This document shows positions 1 to 10,817 of a stretch of DNA of 64,000 nucleotides, piece by piece (position 1 is the stretch's first letter; each line of letters starts with the position of its first letter). The notes beneath the pieces are model-generated. The model was not told where the DNA came from. It searched no databases and saw only the letters and a list, made by a program, of their open reading frames with translations. A program made the translations under genes and the position numbers. The stretch covers positions 2,189,501-2,253,500 of the forward strand of contig JAOTON010002268.1 in NCBI GenBank assembly GCA_034440635.1, read 5' to 3'. The DNA comes from Lepas anatifera. Its lineage: Eukaryota > Arthropoda > Thecostraca > Lepadidae.

Positions 1-51
1 ATCGCTGGATAGAAGATACAACGGGTCATATAAGAAAAATAGAAACCTTGA

Positions 52-325
52 CTTCAGGTCAGGTTTTGACCTCGTGCCCCTGTCACCACTTCATTAAATT
101 TATTATTTTAAAAAATCATATTTTGGATTTTCACTGGGTGCTCCTCAGGGTATAAGCTAACCAATGGTGGGTGGCCTTTGTTTCAGGACTTTGGCTTCAG
201 ATCAGGGTTTGACCTCGTGACCCTGTGACCTCTTCTTTAAATTTATCATTAAAAAATCATATTCTGATTTTTCACTGGGTGCTCCTCAGGGTATAAGCTA
301 ACCAATGGTGGGTGACCTTTGTTTA
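52..325. repeat. Two-copy direct repeat of about 141 bp
   Basis: Two adjacent copies share a block containing TGGGTGCTCCTCAGGGTATA followed by AGCTAACCAATGGTGGGTG. The block recurs 141 bp apart (141-150 and 282-291). Each copy starts with a GACCTCGTG-rich stretch resembling the AGGTCA-rich interiors of the TTAA elements further along. No coding capacity is seen. It is probably a fragment of a related repeat family. Confidence 0.8.
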
Positions 326-1293
326 AATCTGATTTGTAACAGGTCACAGAGGTCATCACCTAGAGAAAATTATCGTTTTTGGCCATGATCAGTTCTCCGG
401 CTTCCTCGCAAAAATCGGTTGGGGCTGGCCTCCAAGACCCCCTCCAGTGCGTGTGTTAAGAAAGCTGTGCCGAGCCTCAAAGAGGTGATTTGTGGTGATG
501 AGTGGTGATGATGCAGTGGTAAGCGGATATGATAGAGGAAAAGTTGGGAAGTGTAAAACGAGAAAATCTAAGACAAAAACCATTAACTTAGCGATGTTTT
601 GTGCAAAGAGGAACTAAATCATTATAGTGATTGAATGGCGATTTTAATATTGTTCAAGATTTGAGTGCAAATTAGAGGTATTAAGATGATTAGAAGTGAT
701 TATGAAAACAAGTGATCTAAGCTCCCCGATGCAGTGTATGTTTATCAGAGTGTATATTAATCAGCGTAATCAGCATCAATGGAATATTGACCGCGGTCTC
801 ATTTTGCACCTTGCAAAGCTTTTTCTACGTCAGGAATTTCAAATTGTAATATATTTTACCACCTCACTTTCAGTTTACACTGTTCGGGTTTAGCTGACAA
901 TCTTTTTACCCCAGTGATATAATCATATTCCCTCAAAACACACGCATTTTTGCATTACACCGGTGTAAAATGGGTTGTGGAATAATGCCAGAAAGAGAAG
1001 TTGAATTTGGCACCGTAGAAATAATCCTAAAGGTGGCGTACTTTTCGTAGTTGATATTTTCACAACCCACAGGTTGGGGTTTTATTATTCCTGTTTCATG
1101 TCATTTTACGCTGTTCAATCTAAATATATTGTGTTTAAGATATTCACGGAAAGAAGAGTGGAATTTGGCACCGTAGAAAAATCCAATTTCTGGCGTACTT
1201 TTTTCAGTGTGTAAGGAACGTCCCGACAAGTTTTGAAGACTGGTAAATGTAGAAATGCAATACATTGGTTTTTAAATATATCATCCTATATAG
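326..1293. other. Intergenic stretch with a diverged repeat pair
   Basis: No gene is supported. Two related segments at about 991-1046 and 1150-1202 share GAATTTGGCACCGTAGAAA and end in GGCGTACTTTT. They lie about 158 bp apart, so this looks like an old tandem duplication. The short open frames here have no recognisable domains. Confidence 0.6.

Positions 1294-1366
<73 letters not shown>
1294..1366. repeat. (TA)n microsatellite, 5' of the Penelope-like element
   Basis: A pure TA tract of roughly 70 bp. It directly abuts the 5' edge of the Penelope-like element, and a second TA tract lies beyond that element's 3' end. Confidence 0.95.
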
Positions 1367-1368
<2 letters not shown>

Positions 1369-1375
1369 AGGAAAG

Positions 1376-2965
1376 AATACTTGCCAAAGTAATCGATGTC
1401 CTCAAGGATGAATCAAGTTCAAAGAATCACTAGAAACCCAGTAGATCAGCTCAAGAAAAACTTAATAAACTGATCGATGCAGCTAACGCGGCATCTGGAG
1501 ATATGAAATTCAAACGGATCGCGGGTGAATACAGCCCAGGATATTTCTATGGAAATACCAAGACCCACAAGCAGGGAAATCCTATAAGACCCATCATTTC
1601 CCAAGTATTGCACCATCGTACGAACTAGCCAGAAGCTGAATAGTCTTTCTCTCCGTACTTACCCAATAAGTACGCCTTGAAGTCAACCTCTGAGTTCATC
1701 GAGGTCATAAAGCTTCATGAAAGGAAAGGGATGCTTGCGTCTTTAGATGCACGAGTTTATTCACTAACGTGCCGATTGACGAATCTATACGTATTATCCT
1801 CGACTATGCTTACAACCATCCTACTCTGCCGCCTCCTCGAGTACCGAAGAAAATAATCGAAGATATGTTGGCTACATGCACTAAAGTGCCCCTTTCCGCT
1901 GTCCCAGGGGTGAGCTGTTTTACCAAGTAGATGGGGTAGCAATGGGGTCCCCTTTGGGAGTGCTTTTGCCCAGAGCTACATGAGCTTCGTGGAGAAAGGC
2001 TCTAAGCCGTATGGATATTCCCCCTTTCAAGTATCTCCGTTATATCGACGATATATGGGTGGAAATTCATGATAGCAGCCAGCTCCAGAAACTCAAAACT
2101 CTGCTCGAAGAAGAGTCACACTGAAATTCACTACTGAAGAAAGCGAGGACAATAAAATCCCGTTTCTAGATACGTTCGTCGACGGCTCTACTGGGGAATT
2201 CAAGACGAAGTATTCAGGAAAGAAACGAACACGGGACATTGTTTGAACGGGAAAAGCGAGTGCCCGAAACGCTACAAGGAGAGTGTTATTCGAGCTTACG
2301 TCCACCGCGCTCTTCACATTGTTCCTCCTGGAATTTAGTGCACCAAGAGTTTGAGCGCATCAAAACATCCTACGCTGCAACGACTACAGCATAAATGACA
2401 TCGATAAGATTATTCGGAAACAACTCGATAAATCCTGCCGACCTCAAGGAACACAGACAACGACAACAGGAGCAAGATTAAGCTGTTCTATCAGAACAGC
2501 ATGTCTTCAGACATTTGAAGGATGGAAGGCCCTGCATGAAATCATCCACAACAACTGTAAACCGACCCAACAAGTGACCGTCTCCATCTGGTGATATATT
2601 ACAAAGCCCACGAGTATCCAGCCTTATAATGAAGAATGACCTGTCTCAAGACCAATCTGACTTGAAAGCCACTAACGTAGTCTACAAGTTCAAGTGCCCT
2701 GCTGGTGACTGCGCGCACCGCTCCGATTGTAGCTACGTTGGATTCCGACCACCACGCTCTCGAGAAGATTGACCATGCCCTGCAAGATGGAGCTCCAGAA
2801 AGCCATGCGCCGCTCACATGGTGAACGACTAACCAGAGACATGCTGGTCCAAAACACGGACATCCTAGCGAGATGCCATGATAGAAAAGGCTCCAAGTGC
2901 TGGAGGCAGTATACATCAGGGACATCAATCCCACAATCAATAGGCAAATGAACATCGCCTCGGTG
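1376..2965 (+). pseudogene. Penelope-like retroelement: reverse transcriptase plus GIY-YIG endonuclease, decayed
   Basis: Penelope-like elements encode a reverse transcriptase joined to a C-terminal GIY-YIG endonuclease. Visible in order: a YGNTKTHKQGNPIRPIIS block near 1545-1600, matching the family's early RT motif; a 'SLFTNVPI'-like stretch near 1750-1780 split by a frame change; VAMGSPLG near 1930-1957; and the catalytic YIDD at 2041-2052. The endonuclease follows: VVYKFKCPAGDC and SYVGF near 2680-2745, then a frame-broken helical part ending in YIRDINPTINRQM near 2960. Stops at about 1431 and 1626 and several frame changes show it is dead. The family assignment rests on RT motif order plus the GIY-YIG tail; the subgroup is not determined. 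Confidence 0.85.
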
Positions 2966-3424
2966 CTATCCGTGTTTGACAGTGCCCTTTGGGCCTAGGT
3001 TATAATGTGATAGTGTTGGGGGGACTTTTATGGGTAACGACGCTAGGCTAGTATTTAATGTTCCGATCTATCGATAATTATGCCGCACTGGATAGTTTTC
3101 ATTGATAATTATTGATCTTCTAATGATAAGCGCCCTCCGTTTGATTTCGTGTGATTGAATTCAAATTTCTAAACCACTGATTCAAGAAGTCTTAACATTT
3201 TCGATCCGAGACGTGAGTGTTTTGAACTGTATTTTGCTATTATTATCCTTATATGTATCACTTTAGTGCTATATGTATCACTTATGCCTGAAGATGTTGT
3301 TCGTAACAATGAAACGTCGCATGATGGCCTTTGTTGTTTGCATCATTTGCCAAGACGATAGACGATTATTCGCAAGATTGTCTCTGAACTCAAAAGAACA
3401 ACGCTGTCTCTGTTTTAACGAAAC
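2966..3424 (+). mobile_element. 3' non-coding part of the Penelope-like element, with a small hairpin
   Basis: Non-coding sequence between the endonuclease remnant and the second TA tract. At 3288-3317 it holds CTGAAGA, a TTGTT-CGT-AACAA hairpin and GAAACG, an arrangement resembling a minimal hammerhead core. Hammerhead motifs are known from Penelope-like elements. The 3' boundary is inferred from the start of the TA tract. Confidence 0.5.

Positions 3425-3488
<64 letters not shown>
3425..3488. repeat. (TA)n microsatellite, 3' of the Penelope-like element
   Basis: TA repeat with a single TG interruption, matching in kind the tract at 1294-1366. Together the two tracts frame the Penelope-like element. 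Confidence 0.95.
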
Positions 3489-3490
<2 letters not shown>

Positions 3491-3733
3491 GGTTATCACA
3501 GACATAAAGTGATATAGATGGACACAGAGAAAGTCATTTAAGTTATATTGAGTCATTTAAGTCATTTAAGTCAGTGTAGTTACATAACTACAAAAATATC
3601 AATACAAAATTACAAAGTTCAGCTCACTGCAGGACACAATATTTCAAACAGATTCGACAGGACATGATTTTGATTTTCATTTTTTCTTCTCAAGTTCTCG
3701 TGCTTAATGCTTTATGTTTTTTTTTTTTTATAG

Positions 3734-4045
3734 CTAGTTTTGCCCCCAAGACGCCCAACTTACAAAACCTGACCGAAGGCTAGTGTTCGGAAGAACTGAA
3801 ATGGAGGCCGCTTCGAGTGTTTTCCTAATCGGCTTGTTTTTCGTCTCGGCTAAAACTTCAGAGCTATCAAATTCTGGTAAGTGGTCACATTTATCTATGT
3901 GAACCATTAACGCATTCGATGTTCTATGAAATCTAACGTCGCGCTTATGTCCCTGAATCCTTGTTTTCAAACCTCTGCCCATTTCCCCTATATAAGATTT
4001 TGAACATCCAGCACATGGTATGCTCTCTTAAACTTCTTTTGAGGT
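3734..4045 (-). pseudogene. Penelope-like GIY-YIG endonuclease fragment
   Basis: Reading the minus strand, a CAGC-x-KSYIGEMGRGLK block (about 3970-4030) gives the Y-I-G part of a GIY-YIG nuclease preceded by a CxxC pair. It continues with RIQGHKRDVRFHR and SISVLPNTSLRSG. This is the C-terminal domain of a second Penelope-like element, on the opposite strand and clearly different from the one at 1.4-3.0 kb. The RT part is missing: the 5' side abuts a fragment of a TTAA element near 4046. An in-frame stop just upstream of the CAGC block suggests decay. Confidence 0.7.
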
Positions 4046-4234
4046 CATGTAACTTGACCTATACTGGTGACCTGACCTGAGATGACCTAACCTTAAAATT
4101 CTGAAAAAGTTGTAAAAATGATGAGGGAAAAGGTATGCCAAGTATGGAGGCGCTACGCGCCGCCGTTTTTATGCTGTCTCCGAAAAACCCAAGGGGGCCG
4201 GGTACCCACCCACCCCCGTCAATGCGCATGTTAG
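4046..4234 (-). mobile_element. TTAA element, family D, left-end fragment
   Basis: Reversed, this matches the left end of the family D copy at 43089. It has the terminal CCCCCGTCAATGCGC block (ending TTAG instead of TTAA), a GC hairpin of GGCGGCGCGTAGCGCC type, and the AGGTCA-rich start of the interior. It is truncated where it meets the Penelope fragment. Confidence 0.75.
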
Positions 4235-4812
4235 ATCAGTTGATAAAATGTCTCCGTAGATTACGTCCTTAAAAAGTTATATTATTGAATGCATCTTCAA
4301 AAAAGTAAATGAAATATGTCAATATGTCCAAAATTAAGTGACCTAAATCGGTGTTAGAATCTAAATATGGGGAGGTCGGATTAGCCCGCACACATTTGAT
4401 CCCTCCCCACACGTTCGACGGGGTATGCAACAGGCTGAATGTGTCCCCGTGACTGCACCACTGGATATCATATGGAGGAAAATTATGTGACTTTAATAAA
4501 ATGTCGATTTTAAGGTTCATATTCATAATGTGCTTGTGTAACTTTAGCTACATTGATCGAGATAAACCATAGGAATGGTAGTTTTATGTGTGTTTTTGTT
4601 GTTATTTTATGACATTGATGTTTAAAATTTCCCAAATATTCTCTAAGAAAGGAAGTATATATTCTTCCCTCACGTCATCTTTGGTCAGTTTACAAGAAAG
4701 ACAAAGAAAGTATTGACGGCCGAGATGTATCAAACGCACAGTTCCTCTGGGCCCTATGTGTAGCTTTCCTCCCGCTCTGTTTAGAAAGTCATTAGAGTAT
4801 GTAGCTTGTCTC
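4235..4812. other. Intergenic, nothing recognised
   Basis: AT-rich sequence with short open frames on both strands that carry no recognisable motif. No repeat or RNA gene is seen. Confidence 0.6.
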
Positions 4813-5699
4813 TTAACCTGCCCCAGGGGGGCCATCGATGGCCCCCTAAGGTTTTTCTGGGATAGCAGAAAAACGACGAGGCAGACCGCGGTTGAGGGCT
4901 CTACCTCTCACTGATATTTTCCCATCACCCTGAAATTTTTAACCCGGGTACCAGGTGGTCACCAGACGAGGTCAACAGGTCACCTATTCCTTTAGAGCTC
5001 TGTAGGCATTTAAGTCGATCGATTTGAAACTTCCTACACTCATGCCCTCCAGGGTCTACAGGTGTATATCCGGGATTTTTCGATTTCGTGCCTGAGGTCG
5101 GTCACGAGGCGACCTCTCCCATTGGAAAGCATGGGGAAAAGCTATTTCATGATATAAAGCCACAAAATGATTGCAAATACCCCGACTGCTCAGAACAACG
5201 TTTTTGGCACCCTTTCACGGATCCCGGGGTATATTTGCCCTTTGACTTTTCTAGGTCATCAAGGTCACCGAGGTCAAAACAGTATTTTGACAATAACTTT
5301 TGACCTAATTGAGCTAGAGCGGTGAAACAAACACCATCGTGCTTGTCTTGTCACTGGCTTTCATTTGATATACGGGGTCTTTTGACCTTTCGTGACCTCG
5401 GTCTATTAGGTCCGAGGTGACCTCTGAGGTCAACCATGGCGGAGGTCTTTACGTTCACATGCGGAAAAGTACTGGAATTTGTATCAATGTCTTTCCAGGC
5501 CTTAGCTCTATGACATAGAGTTATGCCCTTTTAATTTGCTATTTGAGTGAAAATAGCCGATCTTGACCTAATTTGACCTCTGGGGTCAACCATTGACCTG
5601 GCACTAAACTGGTATTTCTACTGAATTCACGCGTTTTATGCTTGTTTGGCTAACGCCTATTTTCGTTAGGGGGCCTCTGCCTGGAGTGCCCCCCGTTAA
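4813..5699 (+). mobile_element. TTAA element, family A, copy 1
   Basis: Bounded by TTAA at 4813-4816 and 5696-5699. The left end carries GGGGGGCCATCGATGGCCCC, a perfect dyad around ATCGAT, then a TTTTTCTGGGATAGCAGAAA hairpin region. The interior is packed with AGGTCA/TGACCT motifs in both directions. Layout and sequence match the copies at 39270, 47556 and 61410. The right end is shortened compared with them. No transposase is encoded, so it is non-autonomous. A TTAA duplication is the hallmark of piggyBac-type insertion; the superfamily assignment is inferred. Confidence 0.75.
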
Positions 5700-6957
5700 T
5701 AAGAGCCAGTTTGCTACTGTACAGACAGCACGTGGAATTGTTTTGCTGCTCTCGGAATAGAAGAAGGATATTGCCACCATTCCAACTGCAGTGCCTTGGC
5801 GGAATTATTGTGGCGACACCAAACCAAACCAGAGACGACGGCTGATGTTCATTAAAAATAAATTTCATTCCTGACAAAACCTCCAACTAAACTTAACAGT
5901 TTCCTGACTTAGGGCAAATATCTTGAGAATAGTAAGCAGGATAGATGAAATACTTGGTTTCATGTTAAAAAGTTAGACGATAAAGTGGCTGCGCCCAAAG
6001 CTGGAGGTTGAAATGAACAAATATTTTATACGTGAAAGCATGCACTTGCTCTCACTGATTGCTAGCGATGGGTCTTTATACCCAGTAGAGTAGAACATGA
6101 AATACTAACCTAGAATGTGGATAATTTTTATCTGATGCAAATTAATCATAAGTTAAGATACCCCATCTGGAAAGCAGTGATTTGTACGCAATCCAAACTT
6201 CCCTTCCCCTTCCCTCTATCGCTATGAAGTCACTATGGCCTTCTGGGACAAGCCCTTTGAAGTATATCCGACGCCCTGTTTCACGCCGCAGGGGCAAGCA
6301 CAATCCATCGGGTCAGGTCAGGGAGCAGTGGTCACCAACGCTCAGTACGTCAAACATCAGTTCGAACGCTCTTAGGAAAGGAATTTGTTTTGGGTGAGAC
6401 GTAGCCTTCCAGGGTGATGTACTTCAAAGTCCAGAATAACTGGATAATGGGCAAACACTCATTTTTATGAAATAGCGATATTTGTGCAGAACCAGATCCG
6501 GGATTCCGACAAAATGAGACACTTTGGTCGGGGGACTTCATTTTGGGGCGGAGTGGTGTCATTTGAACCGCGCTAATTCTTAGGTGTGGCCAACCAGTGG
6601 GGCGCCAATACTTGCATCCTGAGAATGGGACGCGACAATGCAGTGGCAGGGTCACTGGCTGGGAGTGTTGGTCACGTTTCTCCTGCCCCGGGATCCGTCT
6701 GTGGCTTTATGTAGGATTAATTGTGGAGGTTTTCTACTCAGAAACATAGTGGTGTACTTAGGGATTACCGTGTCTATGTTATTACGTATCACGGACGGTT
6801 TTCATTTATATTTTCATGAGCACATTTTGGTAATGGTGAACAATTATAGATAAGTTCCACAAGATACAAAGCGTTCACCTTCCGATGATTCTGTTTCGCC
6901 TCCGCCGCAATTAAAGGAGTAACTGCAAAGACCTTCCTAAAGCTAGAGATCAAGCCA
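5700..6957. other. Intergenic, nothing recognised
   Basis: Open frames of 70-100 codons occur on both strands with no domain signature. No repeat related to the rest of the window was identified. Confidence 0.55.
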
Positions 6958-7300
6958 TTGAAAGGTTCCGGATCAGCTCCAGAGCTTCCCTTTCTGTCCC
7001 CGGCTTCTGCAGCTTCCGCTATTTGCGGCGATATCCCGCCGTCTCTCAGCTGTTCTGCTGCCGGACCTTCGCGCGGCGCCGCGTGTGTCTCGTCGTCTCG
7101 CGCCCGCGTGCCGCGCTGCGTCGCCGGCGTCGGCAGGGTGCCGTGCGTCCGGCTGCGCGACGGGCCAGTGTCCCAGCGGCCGGCGGTGGAGAGGGTGGCG
7201 CAGTGCCGACTGTAGATCTGATATACCGACTGAGTTGGCTCGAATGCTGCTGTGGCCCCCACGCCGCACGGTGTCCGCCGGTAGGTGAGAAGAGCAGGTA
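6958..7300. promoter_or_regulatory. CpG-rich patch, possible promoter or first exon
   Basis: About 300 bp of unusually high GC and CpG density (for example CGTCGTCTCGCGCCCGCGTG near 7090-7110) in an AT-rich neighbourhood. All frames stay open on both strands because of base composition, so the overlapping predicted peptides are not evidence of coding. A donor-like CCG|GTAGGTGAG lies near 7278-7290 on the + strand. It could be a CpG-island promoter with a non-coding first exon; no gene was found downstream to support this. Confidence 0.3.
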
Positions 7301-7849
7301 ACTTCCCGAGTGGAAACGTCAAGAGGCAGACAGACGACCCTCTCCTACTCTTGGAGGACCCGTTCGGAGTTTGGAACTTTAGAACAAAAACGATGGAAGC
7401 AAAAACGGTGGAAGCTAAGCATTCAGTGTAAGTATTGGGCTCTGAAGTTTTTTAAGCTTTTAAATGATACTTTCCAGGAGTCATTGCTTCATATAGTTTT
7501 CTTATAGTCAAAGGAGGAGGCTCCAAAAATTATTTTTATTGATTCCAGTATGTTTTTAATCGTTATTTCAATATTTTCGGTCCGCGTGCTCCTCTTTGGT
7601 CGAATCTGTTGTAGATTGAATTCACTTTGTTCACCTCACGTTTTCAAGTAAAGTTTTGTTTTAACATGTGTATGATTTTTTGTAGAGAGCGGAGGAAGCA
7701 TGGTAGACATAATAAAAAGAAAAAAGATGATGATGATCGTAATCTTTCAGAAAATGTGTTAAAATCTATAGTTTTAGAATAGCCAAAATTCAATCAACTG
7801 ATGAACACTCCAGTGCATGGTCACGGCTAATTATCAAACGACACAACTT
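7301..7849. other. Intergenic, nothing recognised
   Basis: AT-rich sequence without a recognisable gene. A purine-rich run of AAAAAGAAAAAAGATGATGA type sits near 7711-7735. Confidence 0.55.
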
Positions 7850-8204
7850 TAACACTTAAAACGGCCTGGTGCGGAGTTCGGATGATCTGACCACGATCTT
7901 GACCATAAAGTTGCGTTTTTGACCATCTGACCTGTGAAAGGTCATGTCAGGTCACAGGAGCATACAGTGATTGTTTTGCCAATAACTTCTCACTGTATTT
8001 AGATAAAACTTCCATTTTACTTGCATTTTGCTTATATTGTCACGGGGAGTCGATTGATATGCAGCATTATCTACCAGATCACCCTGTGACCCTGACCTTG
8101 CTCTATGTCAGGTCATTTTCACAATTTGACCTAGCAAGGTCATATTATACATCATTCGATTTTCTACAATGAGAGGAATCCAATGATGCATAAAGATTTG
8201 CTCT
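7850..8204 (+). mobile_element. TTAA element, family B, copy 2, left part (interrupted)
   Basis: This matches 62880-63195 of the complete family B copy: AAAGTTGCGTTTTTGACCAT, GTGATTGTTTTGCCAATAAC, CACGGGGAGTCGATTGATAT and the ATGCATAAAGATTTGCTC block. The left terminus is missing. The element breaks at 8212 where the hAT-like element has inserted, and resumes at 10557. Confidence 0.8.
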
Positions 8205-8212
8205 AGCTCTGC
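8205..8212. repeat. Target-site duplication, left copy
   Basis: AGCTCTGC, repeated exactly at 10549-10556 on the other side of the hAT-like element. Confidence 0.85.
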
Positions 8213-10548
8213 CAGAGTTGTGCGACTCGTGAGTCAGAGTCGGAGTTTAACTCAAATTCCGACTCATTCAACTCTGAGTTGAGTTGAGTTGAAAAAATTA
8301 GACAAGTGAGTTGAGTTGAGTCGGTTCACACCACATCAATGAGCTGAGTTGCGTTGAGTTGTGAAGACAGTGAGTCAAATGAGTTGACGAAAACAGTTGG
8401 CTCAAAAGGTAACATGATGTCAAGTAAAATTGTTTGAATTTGCCTACCTTTTCCAAACCTCCTTTAACCTCCTTTAAATGCATTTTCCCTCCACTGTTTC
8501 AATTGTTTTAATCAAAGTTTCAATTTGTTTCAATATATCAACAATTATATGGTTCAATTGCTTGTTTTAAAGGCCCATCCGGTCTGAAGAAATCCCTAGA
8601 CACAAATAATACATATGCTTGAAAAATCAAGCAGGTTCCTATCACTGGCCTTGTCTTAAACATATGAAGTGGTGGAACGCACTACAGAATACATTTCAAA
8701 TTTCTCAAAAACTTCTCATCTTCAATATTTACATTACTTCTTTACTTCAACCACTCCAACAAAACGCGTCGTCGTCGCTGATTGTTGTTGTCGTCAGCGG
8801 TCGTCGTCTGAGAAAGTGTGCGCCATTGCTGTCTTTGATGAACAAATTGAACCGAGGATAGGTTCAAGCTTAACTAGCCTCAAGCAAAAGTGTAAACATC
8901 ACGTGATAATTCATAAAGCCATACAAATATCTATATACCTACATGTTATATTGTTTTTTTGTCCTAAATGCGCCGTCTGCCGCAGCTCTTTTCATTTTAC
9001 CTATTAAAAGCAGATACTGCTATTAGCATAAAAATTGGAACCTTGATTGGACAGAAATGTTAAGACGCCTTTATCGCAAGAATCAGAATAATTATTTTAT
9101 ACTACTGTTTTTGTCTGATCAGAGACCCTTGCTTTGCGTCTGTGTTTTATTTGGAAAGCTATACATTAGCAATTTTCTATGAAATCGTGCTCCAATTTTG
9201 AAGAGCGATATTTATGTATTGTATTGAAGGCTCTCAGGCTGAAAATTGGATTGAGTTTAAAATATGAATATATTAAAATCCATTACGTTGATAGAATTTC
9301 CATTTCTACTGTCCTTTGTCATATATGGTATACTTTTTCCTAGGGTTTGCTATAGTTCTTAGAATTAGCATTGCAACTAGGTACTCTAGTAGTTATTGCT
9401 TAAATTTTGATTAAACTCATGGCATATTAATGCTAATTTATAAAGATTACCTAGCATCGTTCTTTAAAAGAAAAAAGCAATACCTATACCATCCCTACAA
9501 ATACAGTTTATATCATGTTTTTTAGCTTGGACCTTTTTTGACAGTATGGAGGCTCAATGGTTTGCCTGTGTTGGTGTAACCTTAGCCCTTTTAGGTTCCT
9601 TTCCATTCGACTCCGGAAATGTAAAAAACACTGAAGACTATATATTCGGGCACAGCCCTTCATCAGAATCATGGAGTAAATATCAATAATTCTCAGTCCT
9701 AGTATAGCCAGACCTCGAATTGAGCTTCACACAAATGCCTTTTAGAATGAATCGTTAAAAATAAGATTGGATGTCGTGACAGCAACGATATCGTTGTTAT
9801 AATATTTATATCAATATCGTTGTTGTCACGACATCCAATCTTATTTTTAAAGATTCATTCTAAAAGACATTTGTGTGAAGCTCAATTCGAGGTCTGGCTA
9901 TACTGAGACTGAGAATTGTTGATATTTACTCCATGATTCTGACGAAGGGCTGTGCCCGAATATATAATCTTCAGTGTTTTTTACATTTCCGGATTCGAGG
10001 GGAGAGGGTAGGGAACATCTTAGCAACTAATCATCATACTCCTCGCCACAGCACTTCAAAACTTATCATCCTTTCCATTCCATTCACCTAGTTTAATATG
10101 CAATGCTCCTTTTAGAATTAGTTGCAACATGTGGTAGCTTTTTGGGCAGTGACAGTCTGGAAGAATTAAAAAGTTATTCATGGTTGCTGGCTAATTGTTA
10201 ACCAATGTTTCAATGCCAATTAATTAATTTTGCTTCTATCATTCTTCCGTTTCATGTAAGACTTTCTGAACAGCTTGGTTTTTGCTGGTTTATTGATTTA
10301 TTTCTTAATATTTTAATATTATTTATATATTTATCATGTATTTATTTTATTTTGAAAACGAGTCGAAGTTTGAGTTGAGTTGAGTCGTGAGTTGAGTTGG
10401 AGTTGAGTCGGATGAATTTATTCTTGAGTTGGAGTTGAGTCGACTCACTGAACTCTTGATCATGAGTTGAATCGGAGTTGAGTCAACCACTCTCAGCACT
10501 TGAGTTGAGTTGAGTCGACTCAAGAAATTTCTGAAACGCACAACTCTG
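8213..10548. mobile_element. Non-autonomous hAT-like DNA transposon, 2.3 kb
   Basis: The element starts with CAGAGTTGTGCG and ends with its exact reverse complement CGCACAACTCTG. It is flanked by an 8-bp duplication AGCTCTGC. Eight-base duplications and CAGNG-type termini are diagnostic of the hAT superfamily. Both subterminal regions (8225-8400 and 10360-10530) are dense in GAGTTGAGT/GAGTCGG pentamer-type repeats, as expected for transposase-binding subterminal repeats. The interior has no transposase motif and only short frames; it carries the large palindrome at 9607-9998. It interrupts a family B TTAA element and so is younger than it. Confidence 0.85.
9607..9998. repeat. 392-bp near-perfect palindrome
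   Basis: Two arms of about 190 bp, roughly 95% identical by eye, meet near 9800-9805 with almost no spacer. Each arm reads outward CTGAYGA-AGGGCTGTGCCC-GAA, then ATATAT, CTTCAGTGTTTTTTACATTT and CCGGA. The first block resembles a hammerhead ribozyme core (see findings). The centre also holds CAACGATATCGTTG, itself a dyad. It lies wholly inside the hAT-like element. It may be a foldback element or a head-to-head dimer of a small retroelement end. Confidence 0.9.
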
Positions 10549-10556
10549 AGCTCTGC
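10549..10556. repeat. Target-site duplication, right copy
   Basis: AGCTCTGC, the partner of 8205-8212. Confidence 0.85.
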
Positions 10557-10812
10557 TCAGTACAAATCTAGAGAGGGAAGCGTACACTGCCCTGTTGTAA
10601 GCCTATGGAACCTTCTCTGACCTGTGCTGACCTCAATATTGACCTGACGTGGAAATACTTCGGTATAATTTATCTTCGTCTTGTCAAGAGCTTTCGAATA
10701 CTGTCCATAATTTTTATTTAGCTTTCCTGGGAAATGAGATACGGAGGGGTACGAAATACGCCCCCCCCCAGCGGGTGCGTCATGCCAGTGACCCCATCGG
10801 AGCGCGTGTTAA
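10557..10812 (+). mobile_element. TTAA element, family B, copy 2, right part
   Basis: Continues the family B copy after the hAT-like insertion. It matches 63205-63459 of the complete copy: GTACACTGCCCTGTTGTAAG, CTTCGTCTTGTCAAGAGCTT, GAAATGAGATACGGAGG and the GGAGCGCGTGTTAA terminus with TTAA at 10809-10812. Confidence 0.8.
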
Positions 10813-10817
10813 GAGAG

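Noticed and set aside
1233..1433. Frames rich in Tyr-Ile repeats here and at 3273-3556 and 34929-35161
   Set aside because: They are translations of (TA)n microsatellites.
6789..7322. 177-codon minus-strand frame and three overlapping plus-strand frames
   Set aside because: All frames are open because of GC-rich composition; no motif or codon signature favours one.
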